A stretch of 64,000 nucleotides of DNA from Glycomyces paridis (GCF_004912155.1 NZ_STGX01000006.1:111509-175508), one strand, 5' to 3'. Counted from the stretch's first letter, positions 24,581 to 32,686 are shown. Numbers and translations: made by a program. The notes: generated from the letters alone by a model not told the origin.

Positions 24581-24660
24581 GAGCGGATTTCGCTGGTTGG
24601 GACGATCCATCCCGTATTCGCCGGAGACGCAGAAGATCTCGCATGTGAGAGTCTGGGGCG

Positions 24661-25074
24661 ATGGGGACCTACGACGAGGCCGAAGTCGGCGAAATGCTCC
24701 ACCGGCGCGGCTGGCGAACCGCGTTCACCGTCGCCGACCGCGTCGGCGACTGGTCGGCCGTGGTCACGGCGGTCGAACGCGGATACGGCTCCGACATCTA
24801 CGACTACACCAACGACCTCTACAGTCGGAACTGGCTCCACGAGGCGTGGATCCTCCTGCACGACGACGTCGTCCGGCGCTGGACTCCGCCGATCAGGGCA
24901 CTGGACGACCGCTTCCGCGCCGCCACGATCGACGACGACGGCCAAGCGCTCGACCGGTTCCACAGGATGCCCGGCCCCGACCTCTGGTGGTGGCGCCGCC
25001 ATCCCCGCGTCCTCACCGGACCCCTGGGCGAGTCCCTCCGCTCGGCCGGCGCCGCGGGCTGGGAGCCGTACTGA
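24661..25074 (+). CDS. Unknown 137-residue protein
   Basis: Soluble protein of 137 residues, not recognised. The central part has an Asp/Tyr-rich helix pair (SDIYDYTNDLYSRNWLHEAWILLHDDV) and the C-terminus is Trp-rich (DLWWWRRHPRVLTGPLGES). Codon bias is typical of this genome, supporting a real gene. It is divergent from the copper unit and its 3' end lies 15 nt from that of arsC on the other strand. No motif suggests metal binding. Confidence 0.6.
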   Translation: MGTYDEAEVGEMLHRRGWRTAFTVADRVGDWSAVVTAVERGYGSDIYDYTNDLYSRNWLHEAWILLHDDVVRRWTPPIRALDDRFRAATIDDDGQALDRFHRMPGPDLWWWRRHPRVLTGPLGESLRSAGAAGWEPY

Positions 25075-25089
25075 CCGTGCCCGGGGCCG

Positions 25090-25494
25090 CTACCCCTCCG
25101 GGAGCAGTTCGGCCATCAAAGCCTCGACACGGGTCCGGATCTCGTCGCGGATGGGGCGCACGGCCTCGACGCCCTGCCCGGCCGGGTCGTCGAGCTTCCA
25201 GTCGAGGTAGCGCTTCCCCGGGAAGATCGGGCAGGCGTCGCCGCAGCCCATCGTGACGCACACGTCGGAGGCTTCGACGGCGTCGACGGTGAGGACCTTC
25301 GGGGTCTGGTCGGCGATGTCGATGCCGACCTCCTTCATGGCCTCGATCGCGGCGGGGTTGACCTGGTCGGCCGGGGCCGATCCGGCGGAGCGGACCTCGA
25401 TCCTCCCGCCGCCCAGATGAGCGAGCCAGGCCGCGGCCATCTGGGAGCGGCCCGCGTTGTGGACGCAGACGAAGAGCACGGACGGCTTGGGCAT
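25090..25494 (-). CDS. arsC: Arsenate reductase, low-molecular-weight phosphatase fold
   Basis: Cytoplasmic enzyme of 134 residues that reduces As(V) to As(III) for export by Acr3. The phosphatase loop with the nucleophilic Cys is CVHNAGRS (about 10-17), and a Cys pair in MGCGDACPIFPG (about 83-94) provides the resolving cysteines, as in thioredoxin-linked ArsC; actinobacterial relatives can use mycothiol instead. The general-acid Asp is in KLDDPAG. Third gene of the arsR-acr3-arsC operon. Confidence 0.93.
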   Translation of the reverse strand: MPKPSVLFVCVHNAGRSQMAAAWLAHLGGGRIEVRSAGSAPADQVNPAAIEAMKEVGIDIADQTPKVLTVDAVEASDVCVTMGCGDACPIFPGKRYLDWKLDDPAGQGVEAVRPIRDEIRTRVEALMAELLPEG

Positions 25495-25534
25495 GATGGC
25501 GTTCCTCTGCTGTGAAGGGATTGCGGTTCGAAGG

Positions 25535-26608
25535 TCATGGTCGGACTTCTTGCGGTTCGGGTGCTCGGAAGAACCGCCTGGCCCACAGGCTCACGTAGAC
25601 CAGACCCACGAGCGCCGGGACCTCGATGAGCGGTCCGACGACGCCGGCGAGGGCCTGGCCCGAGGCGGCGCCGAAGGTGGCGATCGCGACGGCTATGGCG
25701 AGCTCGAAATTGTTGCCCGCCGCGGTGAACGCGAGCGTGGCCGTGCGCTCGTAGCCCAGGCCGATGCCCTTGCCGAGGGCGAAGGAACCGGCCCACATGA
25801 GCGCGAAGTAAGCCAGCAGCGGCACGGCGATGCGAACGACGTCGGGGGGTCGGGCGATGATCGCCTCGCCCTGGAGGGCGAAGAGCACGACGATGGTGAA
25901 CAGCAACCCGTAGAGCGCGAACGGTCCGATACGGGGAAGGAACCTCGTCTCGTACCAGTCCCGACCCTTCCGGCGCTCGCCGATGCGGCGGGTCGCATAC
26001 CCGGCGGCGAGCGGCACGCCGAGGAACACGGCGACGTTGAGGGCGATCTCCCAGCCTGAGACGTCCAGGTCGGTGGCGTCGAGACCGAGCCAGCGCGGGA
26101 GGGCGTCGAGGTAGAGCCAGCCGAGGGCGCCGAAGGCGATCACCTGGAAGACCGAGTTCAAGGCGACGAGCACGGCCGCGGCTTCGCGGTCGCCGCAGGC
26201 GAGGTCGTTCCAGATGACGACCATGGCGATGCAGCGGGCCAGCCCGACGATGATCAGGCCCGTGCGGTACTCGGGCAGGTCGGGCAGGAGGAACCAGGCG
26301 AGGGCGAACATGAGCGCGGGGCCGACGAGCCAGTTGAGGACGAGCGAGGAGACCAGCAGCCGCTTGTCGGCCGTGACCGAGTCGAGCCTGTCGTAGCGGA
26401 CCTTCGCGAGCACCGGGTACATCATGACGAGCAGCCCGGCGGCGATCGGCAGGCTGATCCCGCCGATCTGGATCGCGTTGAGCGCCTTGCCGACTACCGG
26501 AATCCACTGCCCGAGGGCGATCCCGGCGAGCATGGCGGCGCCGATCCAGACGGGCAGGTACCGGTCGAGCGTCGAGAGGCCGGAACGGGTATCGGACGTC
26601 GCGGTCAT
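25535..26608 (-). CDS. acr3: Acr3-family arsenite efflux permease
   Basis: Ten-helix membrane protein of 357 residues exporting As(III) by the proton gradient. The family signatures are present: MMYPVLAKVRYD in the first helices, the helix with RCIAMVVIWNDLACGD (where the conserved Cys is essential in studied Acr3 proteins), and FTAAGNNFELAIAVAIATFG with the conserved Glu. ATG overlaps the stop of arsR by four bases. arsC follows after 40 nt. Confidence 0.93.
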   Translation of the reverse strand: MTATSDTRSGLSTLDRYLPVWIGAAMLAGIALGQWIPVVGKALNAIQIGGISLPIAAGLLVMMYPVLAKVRYDRLDSVTADKRLLVSSLVLNWLVGPALMFALAWFLLPDLPEYRTGLIIVGLARCIAMVVIWNDLACGDREAAAVLVALNSVFQVIAFGALGWLYLDALPRWLGLDATDLDVSGWEIALNVAVFLGVPLAAGYATRRIGERRKGRDWYETRFLPRIGPFALYGLLFTIVVLFALQGEAIIARPPDVVRIAVPLLAYFALMWAGSFALGKGIGLGYERTATLAFTAAGNNFELAIAVAIATFGAASGQALAGVVGPLIEVPALVGLVYVSLWARRFFRAPEPQEVRP

Positions 26609-26964
26609 TCCCCGGCCCCCTGCGGGACCGACAGGACGGTGGACAGCAGTTCGAGCGTGGCGGGCTCGGCGCGGTAGTAGACCCAGGTCGCGCGCCGCTC
26701 GGAGGCGACCAGGCCGGTCTCACGGAGCACCTTGAGGTGATGGGAGATGGTGGGTGCGGAGACGTCGAAGGCGTCGGTCAGGTCGCACACGCACGCCTCG
26801 CCGCCCTGGTGCGAGGCGATGAGCGACAGCAGTCGCAACCTGATCGGGTCGCCGAGGGCCTTGAAGGAGACCGCGAGCCGCTCCGCCTGGTCCGCGCTGA
26901 GCGGTTCGGCGGTCAGCGGCGTGTGGCAGTCCGCGAGCGGGAGCGGCGTCCGTTGCTTCGACAT
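26605..26964 (-). CDS. arsR: ArsR/SmtB-family arsenite-responsive repressor
   Basis: Metalloregulator of 119 residues, first gene of the ars operon. The winged helix is FKALGDPIRLRLLSLIASH ... DAFDVSAPTISHHLKVLRETGLVASERR. The metal-binding helix carries ACVCDLTD, the CxC(D) site that binds As(III) in classical ArsR proteins, so arsenite would release it. A matching operator motif lies 10-28 nt upstream of the start. Translationally coupled to acr3. Confidence 0.92.
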   Translation of the reverse strand: MSKQRTPLPLADCHTPLTAEPLSADQAERLAVSFKALGDPIRLRLLSLIASHQGGEACVCDLTDAFDVSAPTISHHLKVLRETGLVASERRATWVYYRAEPATLELLSTVLSVPQGAGE

Positions 26965-26973
26965 ACATCTACT

Positions 26974-26992
26974 TTGACAGATATCGAATCAA
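26974..26992 (-). promoter_or_regulatory. ArsR operator TTGACAGATATCGAATCAA
   Basis: A 19-bp site with TTGA/TCAA ends located just before the arsR start codon. The core TTGACAGATATCGA is repeated exactly at 24565, before the copper/YcnI unit. Position so close to the start implies a short leader and autorepression. Confidence 0.6.
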
Positions 26993-27059
26993 CTTGCCAG
27001 TCGGGTGCGTGTACCCGGAACAGTCGCCACGTCATCACCCGGCCGAGCACGAGGGCGAC

Positions 27060-27085
27060 GGCCGGGACGCTGCCGCGTCCCGGCC
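27060..27085 (-). terminator. Terminator after the arsenic flavoprotein gene
   Basis: GGCCGGGACGC and GCGTCCCGGCC form an 11-bp perfect stem with a TGCC loop, 14 nt beyond the stop codon at 27099. Confidence 0.75.
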
Positions 27086-27098
27086 CTCCGCTTCCGCG

Positions 27099-28580
27099 TC
27101 AGCCGCAGCACCCGCCGGTCTGCTTGAGTTCGATGCGCTCACCGGAGTATCCGTGCAGCACGCCGGTGGCGAGGCCTCGGGCGCCGATCACGACCGGCTC
27201 GGGGGCGGCGGTGCCGCAGCTCGAACCGGCCTTGGGGGTGTCGCCGCAACCGGCGTCGGCGGTCGTACAGCAGCCGGCTTCACGCGCTTCGGCGATGGAG
27301 GTCGCTTCGAGCGAGCGGGACGAGGAGCAGACGCCGGTCTCGGGGAGTTCGAGTTCGACCTTGTCGGCGGCGGCGCGGTCGCCGGCCAGCGCGGCGGCGA
27401 GGGAGCGGACCTGCTCGTAGCCGGTGGCGAGCAGGAAGGTCGGGGCGCGGCCGTAGGACTTCATGCCGACGAGGTAGAAGCCCTCGTCGGGTTGGGCGAG
27501 GTCGGCCTCGCCATGCGGGGGAACGGTGCCGCAGGAGTGGAAGTTCGGGTCGATGAGCGGCGCGAGCTTCGCGGGGGCCTCCACGGTCGCATCGAGTTCG
27601 AGGCGGATCTCGCGGATCATCTCCAGGTCGGGCCGGAAGCCGGTCGCGGCGGCGACCTGGTCGGCCTCGATGACGCGTTCGACGCCGCCTACGTTGCCCG
27701 CCACCGACACCGAACCGTGCGGCCGCGTCTCGAAGCGGTCGATCGTGAAGCCGGTGACCAGTTCGATCGCTCCGGCTTCGACCAGTGCTCGCACCCGGGT
27801 GCCGATCGTGCCGCGCGCCGGGAGCGCGTCGGCCGAGCCGCCGCCGTAGAGCCGGGTCGGGGAGTCGCCGCGGATCGCCCACGTGACCGCGGTTCCCGGC
27901 TCCTGCTCGGCCAGGTTCGCGAGGTTGAGGAGGGTGTTGGCGGCTGAGTGGCCCATGCCGACGACGAGGGTCCGCTTGCCCGCGAAGCGGTTCCGTTCGG
28001 TGCCGAGGACGTCGGGGAGCGGTCCGGCAGCCCACGGGGCGTCGCGGTCCTCACCGGGTGCGGCGAGTCCGTGGGCGCCGAGGGGGTTGGGCCGGCCCCA
28101 GGTGCCGGAGGCGTCGATGACCGCGTCGACGACGAGGTCCGCCCATTCCCCCGCCGCGTTCCGCGTCCGCACCAGGTAGGGGCGTCCCTCGCGGCCGACG
28201 GTGCGGGTCTTGTCGACGCCGAGGCGCGCGACCGCGAGGACGCGGGTGCCGTAGCGCAGGTGCGCGGCGATCTCGGGGGTCTTCGCGAGGGGCGCGAGGT
28301 AGGCGTCGACCAGTTCGTCGCCGGTGGGGAGGCCGTCGGGGTCGGGCGCGGTCCAACCGTGGGAGTCGAGGAGGCGCCGCGCGGCGGCGTCGATGTCGAA
28401 GCGCCACGGGGAGAACAGGCGCACGTGCCCCCACTGTCGGATCGCGGCGGCCGGGCCGTCGCCGGTCTCCAGAACGATCGGGGTGAGGCCGCGTTCGAGG
28501 AGGTGCGCGGCGGCGGCGAGGCCGACGGGGCCGGCGCCGATGACGGCGACGGTGCGGATCGGGGCGTTGCGGTCGGACAT
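27099..28580 (-). CDS. ArsO-like flavin-dependent monooxygenase with Cys-rich tail
   Basis: FAD/NADPH oxidoreductase of 493 residues. The FAD-binding Rossmann motif is GAGPVGLAAAAHLLERG near the N-terminus, the NADPH motif is VVGMGHSAANTL near residue 210, and ATGFRPD is the usual second FAD contact; together they indicate the FMO/ArsO group found in actinobacterial ars islands. The last ~75 residues are unusual: they contain CSSS, CCTT, CGDT, SSCGT and a final GGCCG, eight cysteines in all, likely to bind As(III) or another soft metal. Divergent from the ArsR-type gene at 28689. Reaction not known; oxidation of an organoarsenical or of As(III) is an inference. Confidence 0.8.
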   Translation of the reverse strand: MSDRNAPIRTVAVIGAGPVGLAAAAHLLERGLTPIVLETGDGPAAAIRQWGHVRLFSPWRFDIDAAARRLLDSHGWTAPDPDGLPTGDELVDAYLAPLAKTPEIAAHLRYGTRVLAVARLGVDKTRTVGREGRPYLVRTRNAAGEWADLVVDAVIDASGTWGRPNPLGAHGLAAPGEDRDAPWAAGPLPDVLGTERNRFAGKRTLVVGMGHSAANTLLNLANLAEQEPGTAVTWAIRGDSPTRLYGGGSADALPARGTIGTRVRALVEAGAIELVTGFTIDRFETRPHGSVSVAGNVGGVERVIEADQVAAATGFRPDLEMIREIRLELDATVEAPAKLAPLIDPNFHSCGTVPPHGEADLAQPDEGFYLVGMKSYGRAPTFLLATGYEQVRSLAAALAGDRAAADKVELELPETGVCSSSRSLEATSIAEAREAGCCTTADAGCGDTPKAGSSCGTAAPEPVVIGARGLATGVLHGYSGERIELKQTGGCCG

Positions 28581-28624
28581 GGTGATCCTTCGTTGGTCAG
28601 CGGGTCGCGCCGTTCGCGATCACA

Positions 28625-28672
28625 TCAACTTGAATAAGTAATACCAGTTAATATTGTTGATAGCAAGTTCCG
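28625..28672. promoter_or_regulatory. AT-rich divergent control region with ArsR-type half-sites
   Basis: The ~100-nt gap between the flavoprotein and the ArsR-type gene contains the palindrome TCAACTTGA (28625-28633), a TTGTTGATAGCAAGTT stretch and an exceptional AT content for this window. ATCAACTTG is also found beside the arsR operator at 26987. It is the probable binding site of the regulator at 28689. Confidence 0.5.
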
Positions 28673-28688
28673 TGGTTTAATTGACTCC

Positions 28689-29048
28689 ATGAGCCGCACG
28701 ATCGAACTCACCTTGACCGACGTGACCTCCGGATACTCGGACGCCTCGGTGATCGGGCACGCCAAGGAACTCGCCCCCCAGTTCAAAGCCCTCGCCGACG
28801 AGAACCGGCTCGCGATCGTGCTCCTGCTCTCGGAGCGCTCGCGCACCGTCCGCGAGCTGACCGACGCCACCGGGCTCGCTCAGACCCTCGTCTCCCACCA
28901 CCTCGCGCCCCTGCGCGAACTCGGCCTCGTCTCCGTCACCCCCAAGGGCCGCAGCAACGTCTACTCCCTGTGCTGCGACGCCTTCTCGGGCCCGCTGCGC
29001 GCCCTCGCGGGCCTGTCGACGCCGCAAGACGAGGCCTGCTGCGACTGA
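28689..29048 (+). CDS. ArsR-family regulator with C-terminal Cys pairs
   Basis: Winged-helix regulator of 119 residues (FKALADENRLAIVLLLSERS, then ATGLAQTLVSHHLAPLRELGLVSVTPKGRSNVYSL). Unlike the first ArsR it lacks a CxC in the metal helix; Cys residues instead lie at LCCDA after the wing and at the very end in EACCD, so the inducer site probably sits at the C-terminus. Divergent from the flavoprotein gene and likely its regulator. Confidence 0.85.
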   Translation: MSRTIELTLTDVTSGYSDASVIGHAKELAPQFKALADENRLAIVLLLSERSRTVRELTDATGLAQTLVSHHLAPLRELGLVSVTPKGRSNVYSLCCDAFSGPLRALAGLSTPQDEACCD

Positions 29049-29051
29049 AGC

Positions 29052-29057
29052 TAGTGT
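29052..29057 (+). promoter_or_regulatory. Leaderless -10 element of the small lipoprotein gene
   Basis: TAGTGT is followed by 7 nt and ATG at 29065. Confidence 0.5.
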
Positions 29058-29064
29058 TGCCGCC

Positions 29065-29472
29065 ATGAAGACCGAGCTGACCTGGGCCCTGCCGATCGCG
29101 GCGGCCCTTCCGCTGATGCTCAGCGCCTGCGGAACCGACCTCGCCGCGCAATGCGAGGACGCCTTCGCCGCCGCCGCGGGGACCGTGGAGGGCGTCGTCT
29201 CGGCCGAATGGGATTGCAGCGAGCAGTTCGGCGGCGGCTGGCAGCGCGCCGAAGTGGTGGTCGAGGCGGCCACCGAGGAGGAGGCCGTCGCGATCATGGA
29301 GGACCTGCTGCGCGCCTTCGCCGCCGAGCCCGACCTGCTCGACCGCTGGAGCACCCCGCAGGAGTACGCCAACGAGGACGGCACGATCGTCGTCGGCACC
29401 GGCGAGCTCGGCTTCCCGGGGGTGCCTGATCTCGGCGAGGTGCGCGAGCACTACGGCATCACCCCGGAGTAG
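29065..29472 (+). CDS. Small putative lipoprotein of unknown function
   Basis: Exported protein of 135 residues. The signal peptide ends in a lipobox LSAC (Cys22), so it is probably lipid-anchored on the outer face of the membrane. The mature part has two further Cys (QCEDAF and WDCSEQ) that could form a disulfide and an acidic alpha/beta domain. Leaderless start. No family recognised; the arsenic genes next to it are on a separate transcript. Confidence 0.65.
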   Translation: MKTELTWALPIAAALPLMLSACGTDLAAQCEDAFAAAAGTVEGVVSAEWDCSEQFGGGWQRAEVVVEAATEEEAVAIMEDLLRAFAAEPDLLDRWSTPQEYANEDGTIVVGTGELGFPGVPDLGEVREHYGITPE

Positions 29473-29510
29473 CGGTCCGAAAGGCCATTGCGTCCCCGCA
29501 CCGGCGGGCC

Positions 29511-29516
29511 TAAGGT
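29511..29516 (+). promoter_or_regulatory. Leaderless -10 element of the second phosphotransferase gene
   Basis: TAAGGT is followed by 6 nt and ATG at 29523. Confidence 0.5.
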
Positions 29517-29522
29517 GACCCG

Positions 29523-30416
29523 ATGCCCGAACCCGGTTCAGCGCCCGAAAAGCTCGCCGCGATCGCACGCCGACACGGCGCCGACCCCGCAGCCGTGGTG
29601 CCCGTTCCCGTTCAGGGAGTGGCGAACCGGGTGTACCTGCTCGGCAACGGCCTGGTGCTGCGCATCGCCCGGCCCGAGCACGCGAGTGATCTCCGCAAAG
29701 AAGCGGTCGTGATCCCCGCGGCCCGCCGCGCCGGGGTGCGCACGCCTGCCGTCGCGGCTTACGACGACGGGGAGCTCCTCGGCACGCCGTACATGGTGGT
29801 CGAGCGGGCTCACGGCGTCGCACCGGGACTCCCGGCGGGCCCGGCCGACGGGCGCTGGCGGGACGCGTACCGCGACCTCGGCGCCGAGCTGGCGACGCTG
29901 CACGAGGGGGTGGGCGAACTGGCGGGCGTACCGGTCGAGCGGGCGTCGGACCCGCGCGTCGACGTCGAAGCGCTCGCCATACGGGGTTACATCAACACCG
30001 AAGCGGCGCAATGGCTCACGGACTGGTTCGACCGCCTCGACGCCTACCGCCCCGACGTGGCGCTCACGCTCGTCCACGGCGACGCCGCCCCCGGGAACCT
30101 CCTCGCCGATCCCGGCACCGGCCGTCTCGTGGCGATCCTCGACTGGGGCGACGCGGCGCGGGCCGATCCGGCGATCGAGTTCGCGAAGCTGCCCCTTCGC
30201 GCCGTGCCGCAGGTCATGGAGGGCTACCGGGGCGGGTGCGACGAAGAGTGGGCCGCCCGCATCCTGTGGCACCACCTGCATTGGGCCCTCGGCCGCCTGC
30301 CGACCGGCCCCGAGCGCGAGGCCCGGCACTGGAGCGCGCAGCCGGGGAACCGACTCCTTGAGGTGATGCGGTTCCTCGTCGCGGACCCGCCGGAGCCGTG
30401 GGCGGGGCTTCGCTGA
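29523..30416 (+). CDS. Aminoglycoside-phosphotransferase-fold kinase
   Basis: Kinase-like protein of 297 residues with the complete APH fold: nucleotide-binding N-lobe (GVANRVYLLGNGLVLRIARPE with the ATP-binding region), an E/K pair in DLRKEAVVIPAARRAGVRTP, catalytic loop LVHGDAAPGNLL and metal-binding AILDWGDAARADPAIEF. The MDR oxidoreductase gene downstream has its own promoter-like element. Substrate unknown; resistance to an aminoglycoside is possible but not indicated. Confidence 0.82.
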   Translation: MPEPGSAPEKLAAIARRHGADPAAVVPVPVQGVANRVYLLGNGLVLRIARPEHASDLRKEAVVIPAARRAGVRTPAVAAYDDGELLGTPYMVVERAHGVAPGLPAGPADGRWRDAYRDLGAELATLHEGVGELAGVPVERASDPRVDVEALAIRGYINTEAAQWLTDWFDRLDAYRPDVALTLVHGDAAPGNLLADPGTGRLVAILDWGDAARADPAIEFAKLPLRAVPQVMEGYRGGCDEEWAARILWHHLHWALGRLPTGPEREARHWSAQPGNRLLEVMRFLVADPPEPWAGLR

Positions 30417-30442
30417 CGTACCGAAGTGGACCCCGGTTCCGC

Positions 30443-30448
30443 TACGAT
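30443..30448 (+). promoter_or_regulatory. -10 element before the MDR oxidoreductase gene
   Basis: TACGAT lies about 36 nt upstream of the ATG at 30484, leaving a short conventional leader with a weak CAGGAA ribosome site. Confidence 0.4.
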
Positions 30449-30483
30449 GACGGGTCCCGCCTGCTTCGAGACAGGAACCCCCC

Positions 30484-31440
30484 ATGAAAGCCGTCCTCCA
30501 AGACCGGTACGGGAACGCGGACGCGGTGCGCGTCGGCGAACTCGCCAAGCCCGTTCCCTCCGACGACGAGGTGCTCATCCGCATCCGGGCCGCCTCCCTC
30601 AACGGTTCCGACCGGGAGAACCTCGTCGGCTCACCGCTGTACGCGAGACTGGGCGGCCTGCGTCGCCCGCGCCACCCCGTGCCCGGGTCGGATGTCTCGG
30701 GAGTCGTTGAGACCGTTGGGAAGTCGGTGAGCGACTTCGAGCCGGGCGAGGCGGTGTTCGGGGAGCTCGCCGGATACCGGGGCGGGCTCGCCGAGTACGT
30801 CGCGACGCCGCCGCGGCTGCTGGCGCGCAAGCCCCCCGGACTGTCCTATGCGGAGGCCGCCGCGATCCCGCAGGCCGGCTGCATCGCCTACCGGTCCACG
30901 CGCGGAATCGAACCGGGAGAACGCGTGCTCGTCAACGGCGGCGGAGGCGCGGGCGGCGCGATGGTCATCGGCCTCGCCAAGCACTTCGGCGCGACCGTCA
31001 CCGCCGTGGACCGCGCCGACAAGGCCGCGTTCCTGCTGCGCGCTGGCGCCGACCAGACGATCGACTACGCGGAGAGCGACTGGGCCGCAGAGGAAGGCCG
31101 GTACGACCGGATCGTGGACCTCGTGGCCCACCGGTCGCCGTACCGCGTGCGCCGGGCCCTGCGCCCCGGCGGGTCCTACCTCATGGTCGGCGGGCACGCG
31201 CGCATCCTGCTCGCCACCGCCGCCTCCACGCTCCCGATCCGCTGGACGGCGAAGAACGAGGTCAAGGTGCTGGTGGTGCCGCAGTCGCGCGAGGACCTGG
31301 AGGCGGTCACCGCGCTCGTCACCGAAGGCGCCGTCGCGCCCATCACGGACCGCACGTTCCCGCTCGACGCGGCCGCGGAGGCCTTCGCGCGCCTCGCCTC
31401 CGGCGACAACCAGGGGAAGATCGTCATCGAAGTGCCGTGA
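30484..31440 (+). CDS. Quinone-reductase-like MDR oxidoreductase
   Basis: NADPH-dependent medium-chain dehydrogenase/reductase of 318 residues without zinc ligands (QOR/zeta-crystallin type). The N-terminal GroES-like domain has GSDVSGVVETVGKSV and the pattern GLSYAEAAAIPQAGCIAY; the nucleotide fold has LVNGGGGAGGAMVIGLAKHFGATV. The C-terminal DNQGKIVIEVP ending is typical. It would reduce quinones or enones. Followed by a strong terminator. Confidence 0.87.
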   Translation: MKAVLQDRYGNADAVRVGELAKPVPSDDEVLIRIRAASLNGSDRENLVGSPLYARLGGLRRPRHPVPGSDVSGVVETVGKSVSDFEPGEAVFGELAGYRGGLAEYVATPPRLLARKPPGLSYAEAAAIPQAGCIAYRSTRGIEPGERVLVNGGGGAGGAMVIGLAKHFGATVTAVDRADKAAFLLRAGADQTIDYAESDWAAEEGRYDRIVDLVAHRSPYRVRRALRPGGSYLMVGGHARILLATAASTLPIRWTAKNEVKVLVVPQSREDLEAVTALVTEGAVAPITDRTFPLDAAAEAFARLASGDNQGKIVIEVP

Positions 31441-31560
31441 CCGACCGACGCGATCGCCGTCCGGCCCGCGAACGTTGCACACCCCCGCACGCGGCGCGTC
31501 GAACCGCTCTGAGCCGAGCCGATTTCCACGCCGCGCGGGTGTCGAGGCGCCTCGGCCCGA

Positions 31561-31598
31561 CACGGCGAAGGGCGCGCCGGAGCGCGCCCTTCGCCGTG
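31561..31598. terminator. 17-bp-stem bidirectional terminator
   Basis: CACGGCGAAGGGCGCGC and its perfect complement flank a CGGA loop between the convergent MDR gene and luciferase-like gene. Confidence 0.85.
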
Positions 31599-31602
31599 CG
31601 GG

Positions 31603-31710
31603 TTCAGCCGCTCGCGCAAGCGAACGGCCGCAAGGCGATCCACGGGTTCAGCCGTTCGCGGGAGCGAAGGGCCGCAAGGGTTCAGCCGTTCGCGCGGGCC
31701 TTCGCGAAGG
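31603..31710. repeat. Tandem copies of the luciferase-like gene 3' end
   Basis: TTCAGCCG followed by CTCGCGCAAGCGAA, TTCGCGGGAGCGAA and TTCGCGCGGGCCTT occurs at 31603, 31647 and 31681. The last copy is the stop codon and final codons (ARANG) of the gene at 31682; the other two lie beyond its stop, also carry GGCCGCAAGG, and are spaced 44 and 34 nt. Confidence 0.75.
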
Positions 31711-32686
31711 CCTCGGCGGTCAGTTCGACCGAGCGGATGCGGTCGGGCACCGCTTCGGCGTGATGCGCGGTGATCAGCTCGTCGGCACCGGCCGTGGCGG
31801 CGAACGCCACGAGGTACTCGTGCACCTCCTCGGGAGTGCCGACGGCCGTGTACTTCGTCATCGCCGAGAGCTGGCGCCCGCCGGGCGAGGCGAGGAACGC
31901 GTCCATCTCCGCGTCGGTGTAGTCCTGGCCGTCCGCGGTGCGCTTGACGAACGCGCGGGCCCGGTTGCGCGAGGCGATCTTGCGCTGGGCCTCGGCCTCC
32001 TCGCGCTCGTCGGCGGCGAAGACGTTGACGCCCGCGATCACGTACGGCTCGGCCAGCTGGTCGGAGGGCTCGAACTGCTCGCGGTAGACGGCCACGGCGT
32101 CGACCAGCGCGTCCGGCGCGAAGTGCGAGGCGAACGCGTACGGGAGGCCGAGGCGGGCGGCGAGCTGGGCGCCGAACAGGGAGGAGCCCAGGAGGTAGAG
32201 CGGCACCTCGGTCACCGCGCGCGGCACGGCCTGGACGCCGGGGATCACGGACTCGCCGCGCAGGTAGCCCTGGAGTTCGAGCACGTCCTGGGGGAAGGAG
32301 TCGGCGGAGGCGGCGTCACGGCGGATGGCGAGCATGGTGGCGCGGTCGGTGCCGGGGGCGCGGCCCAGGCCGAGGTCGATGCGGCCGGGGAACAGGGTCT
32401 CCAGGGTGCCGAACTGCTCGGCGATGACGAGCGGGGAGTGGTTGGGCAGCATGATGCCCCCGGCGCCGAGGCGGATCGAGTCGGTGTGCTCGGCGACGTG
32501 GCCGATGACGACGCTCGTGGCGCTGGAGGCGATGGTCGGCATGTTGTGGTGCTCGGCGTACCAGACCCGGCGGTAGCCGCTGCGCTCGGCGGCGCGGGCG
32601 AGTTCGACGCTCGCGACGAGGCTTTCGCGTGCGGAGCTTCCCGGCGCGATCGGCGCCAGGTCGAGGATCGACAGGGCAACGGGCAT
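31682..32686 (-). CDS. LLM-class flavin-dependent oxidoreductase
   Basis: Luciferase-like monooxygenase family protein of 334 residues. The family start [12 protein letters not shown] and the segments [54 protein letters not shown] are characteristic of the MsnO8-type LLM group. It uses reduced FMN/F420 with an unknown substrate. It follows an ArsR-type regulator gene by 48 nt in the same direction and is probably regulated by it. Its 3' end is duplicated downstream. Confidence 0.9.
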   Translation of the reverse strand: MPVALSILDLAPIAPGSSARESLVASVELARAAERSGYRRVWYAEHHNMPTIASSATSVVIGHVAEHTDSIRLGAGGIMLPNHSPLVIAEQFGTLETLFPGRIDLGLGRAPGTDRATMLAIRRDAASADSFPQDVLELQGYLRGESVIPGVQAVPRAVTEVPLYLLGSSLFGAQLAARLGLPYAFASHFAPDALVDAVAVYREQFEPSDQLAEPYVIAGVNVFAADEREEAEAQRKIASRNRARAFVKRTADGQDYTDAEMDAFLASPGGRQLSAMTKYTAVGTPEEVHEYLVAFAATAGADELITAHHAEAVPDRIRSVELTAEAFAKARANG

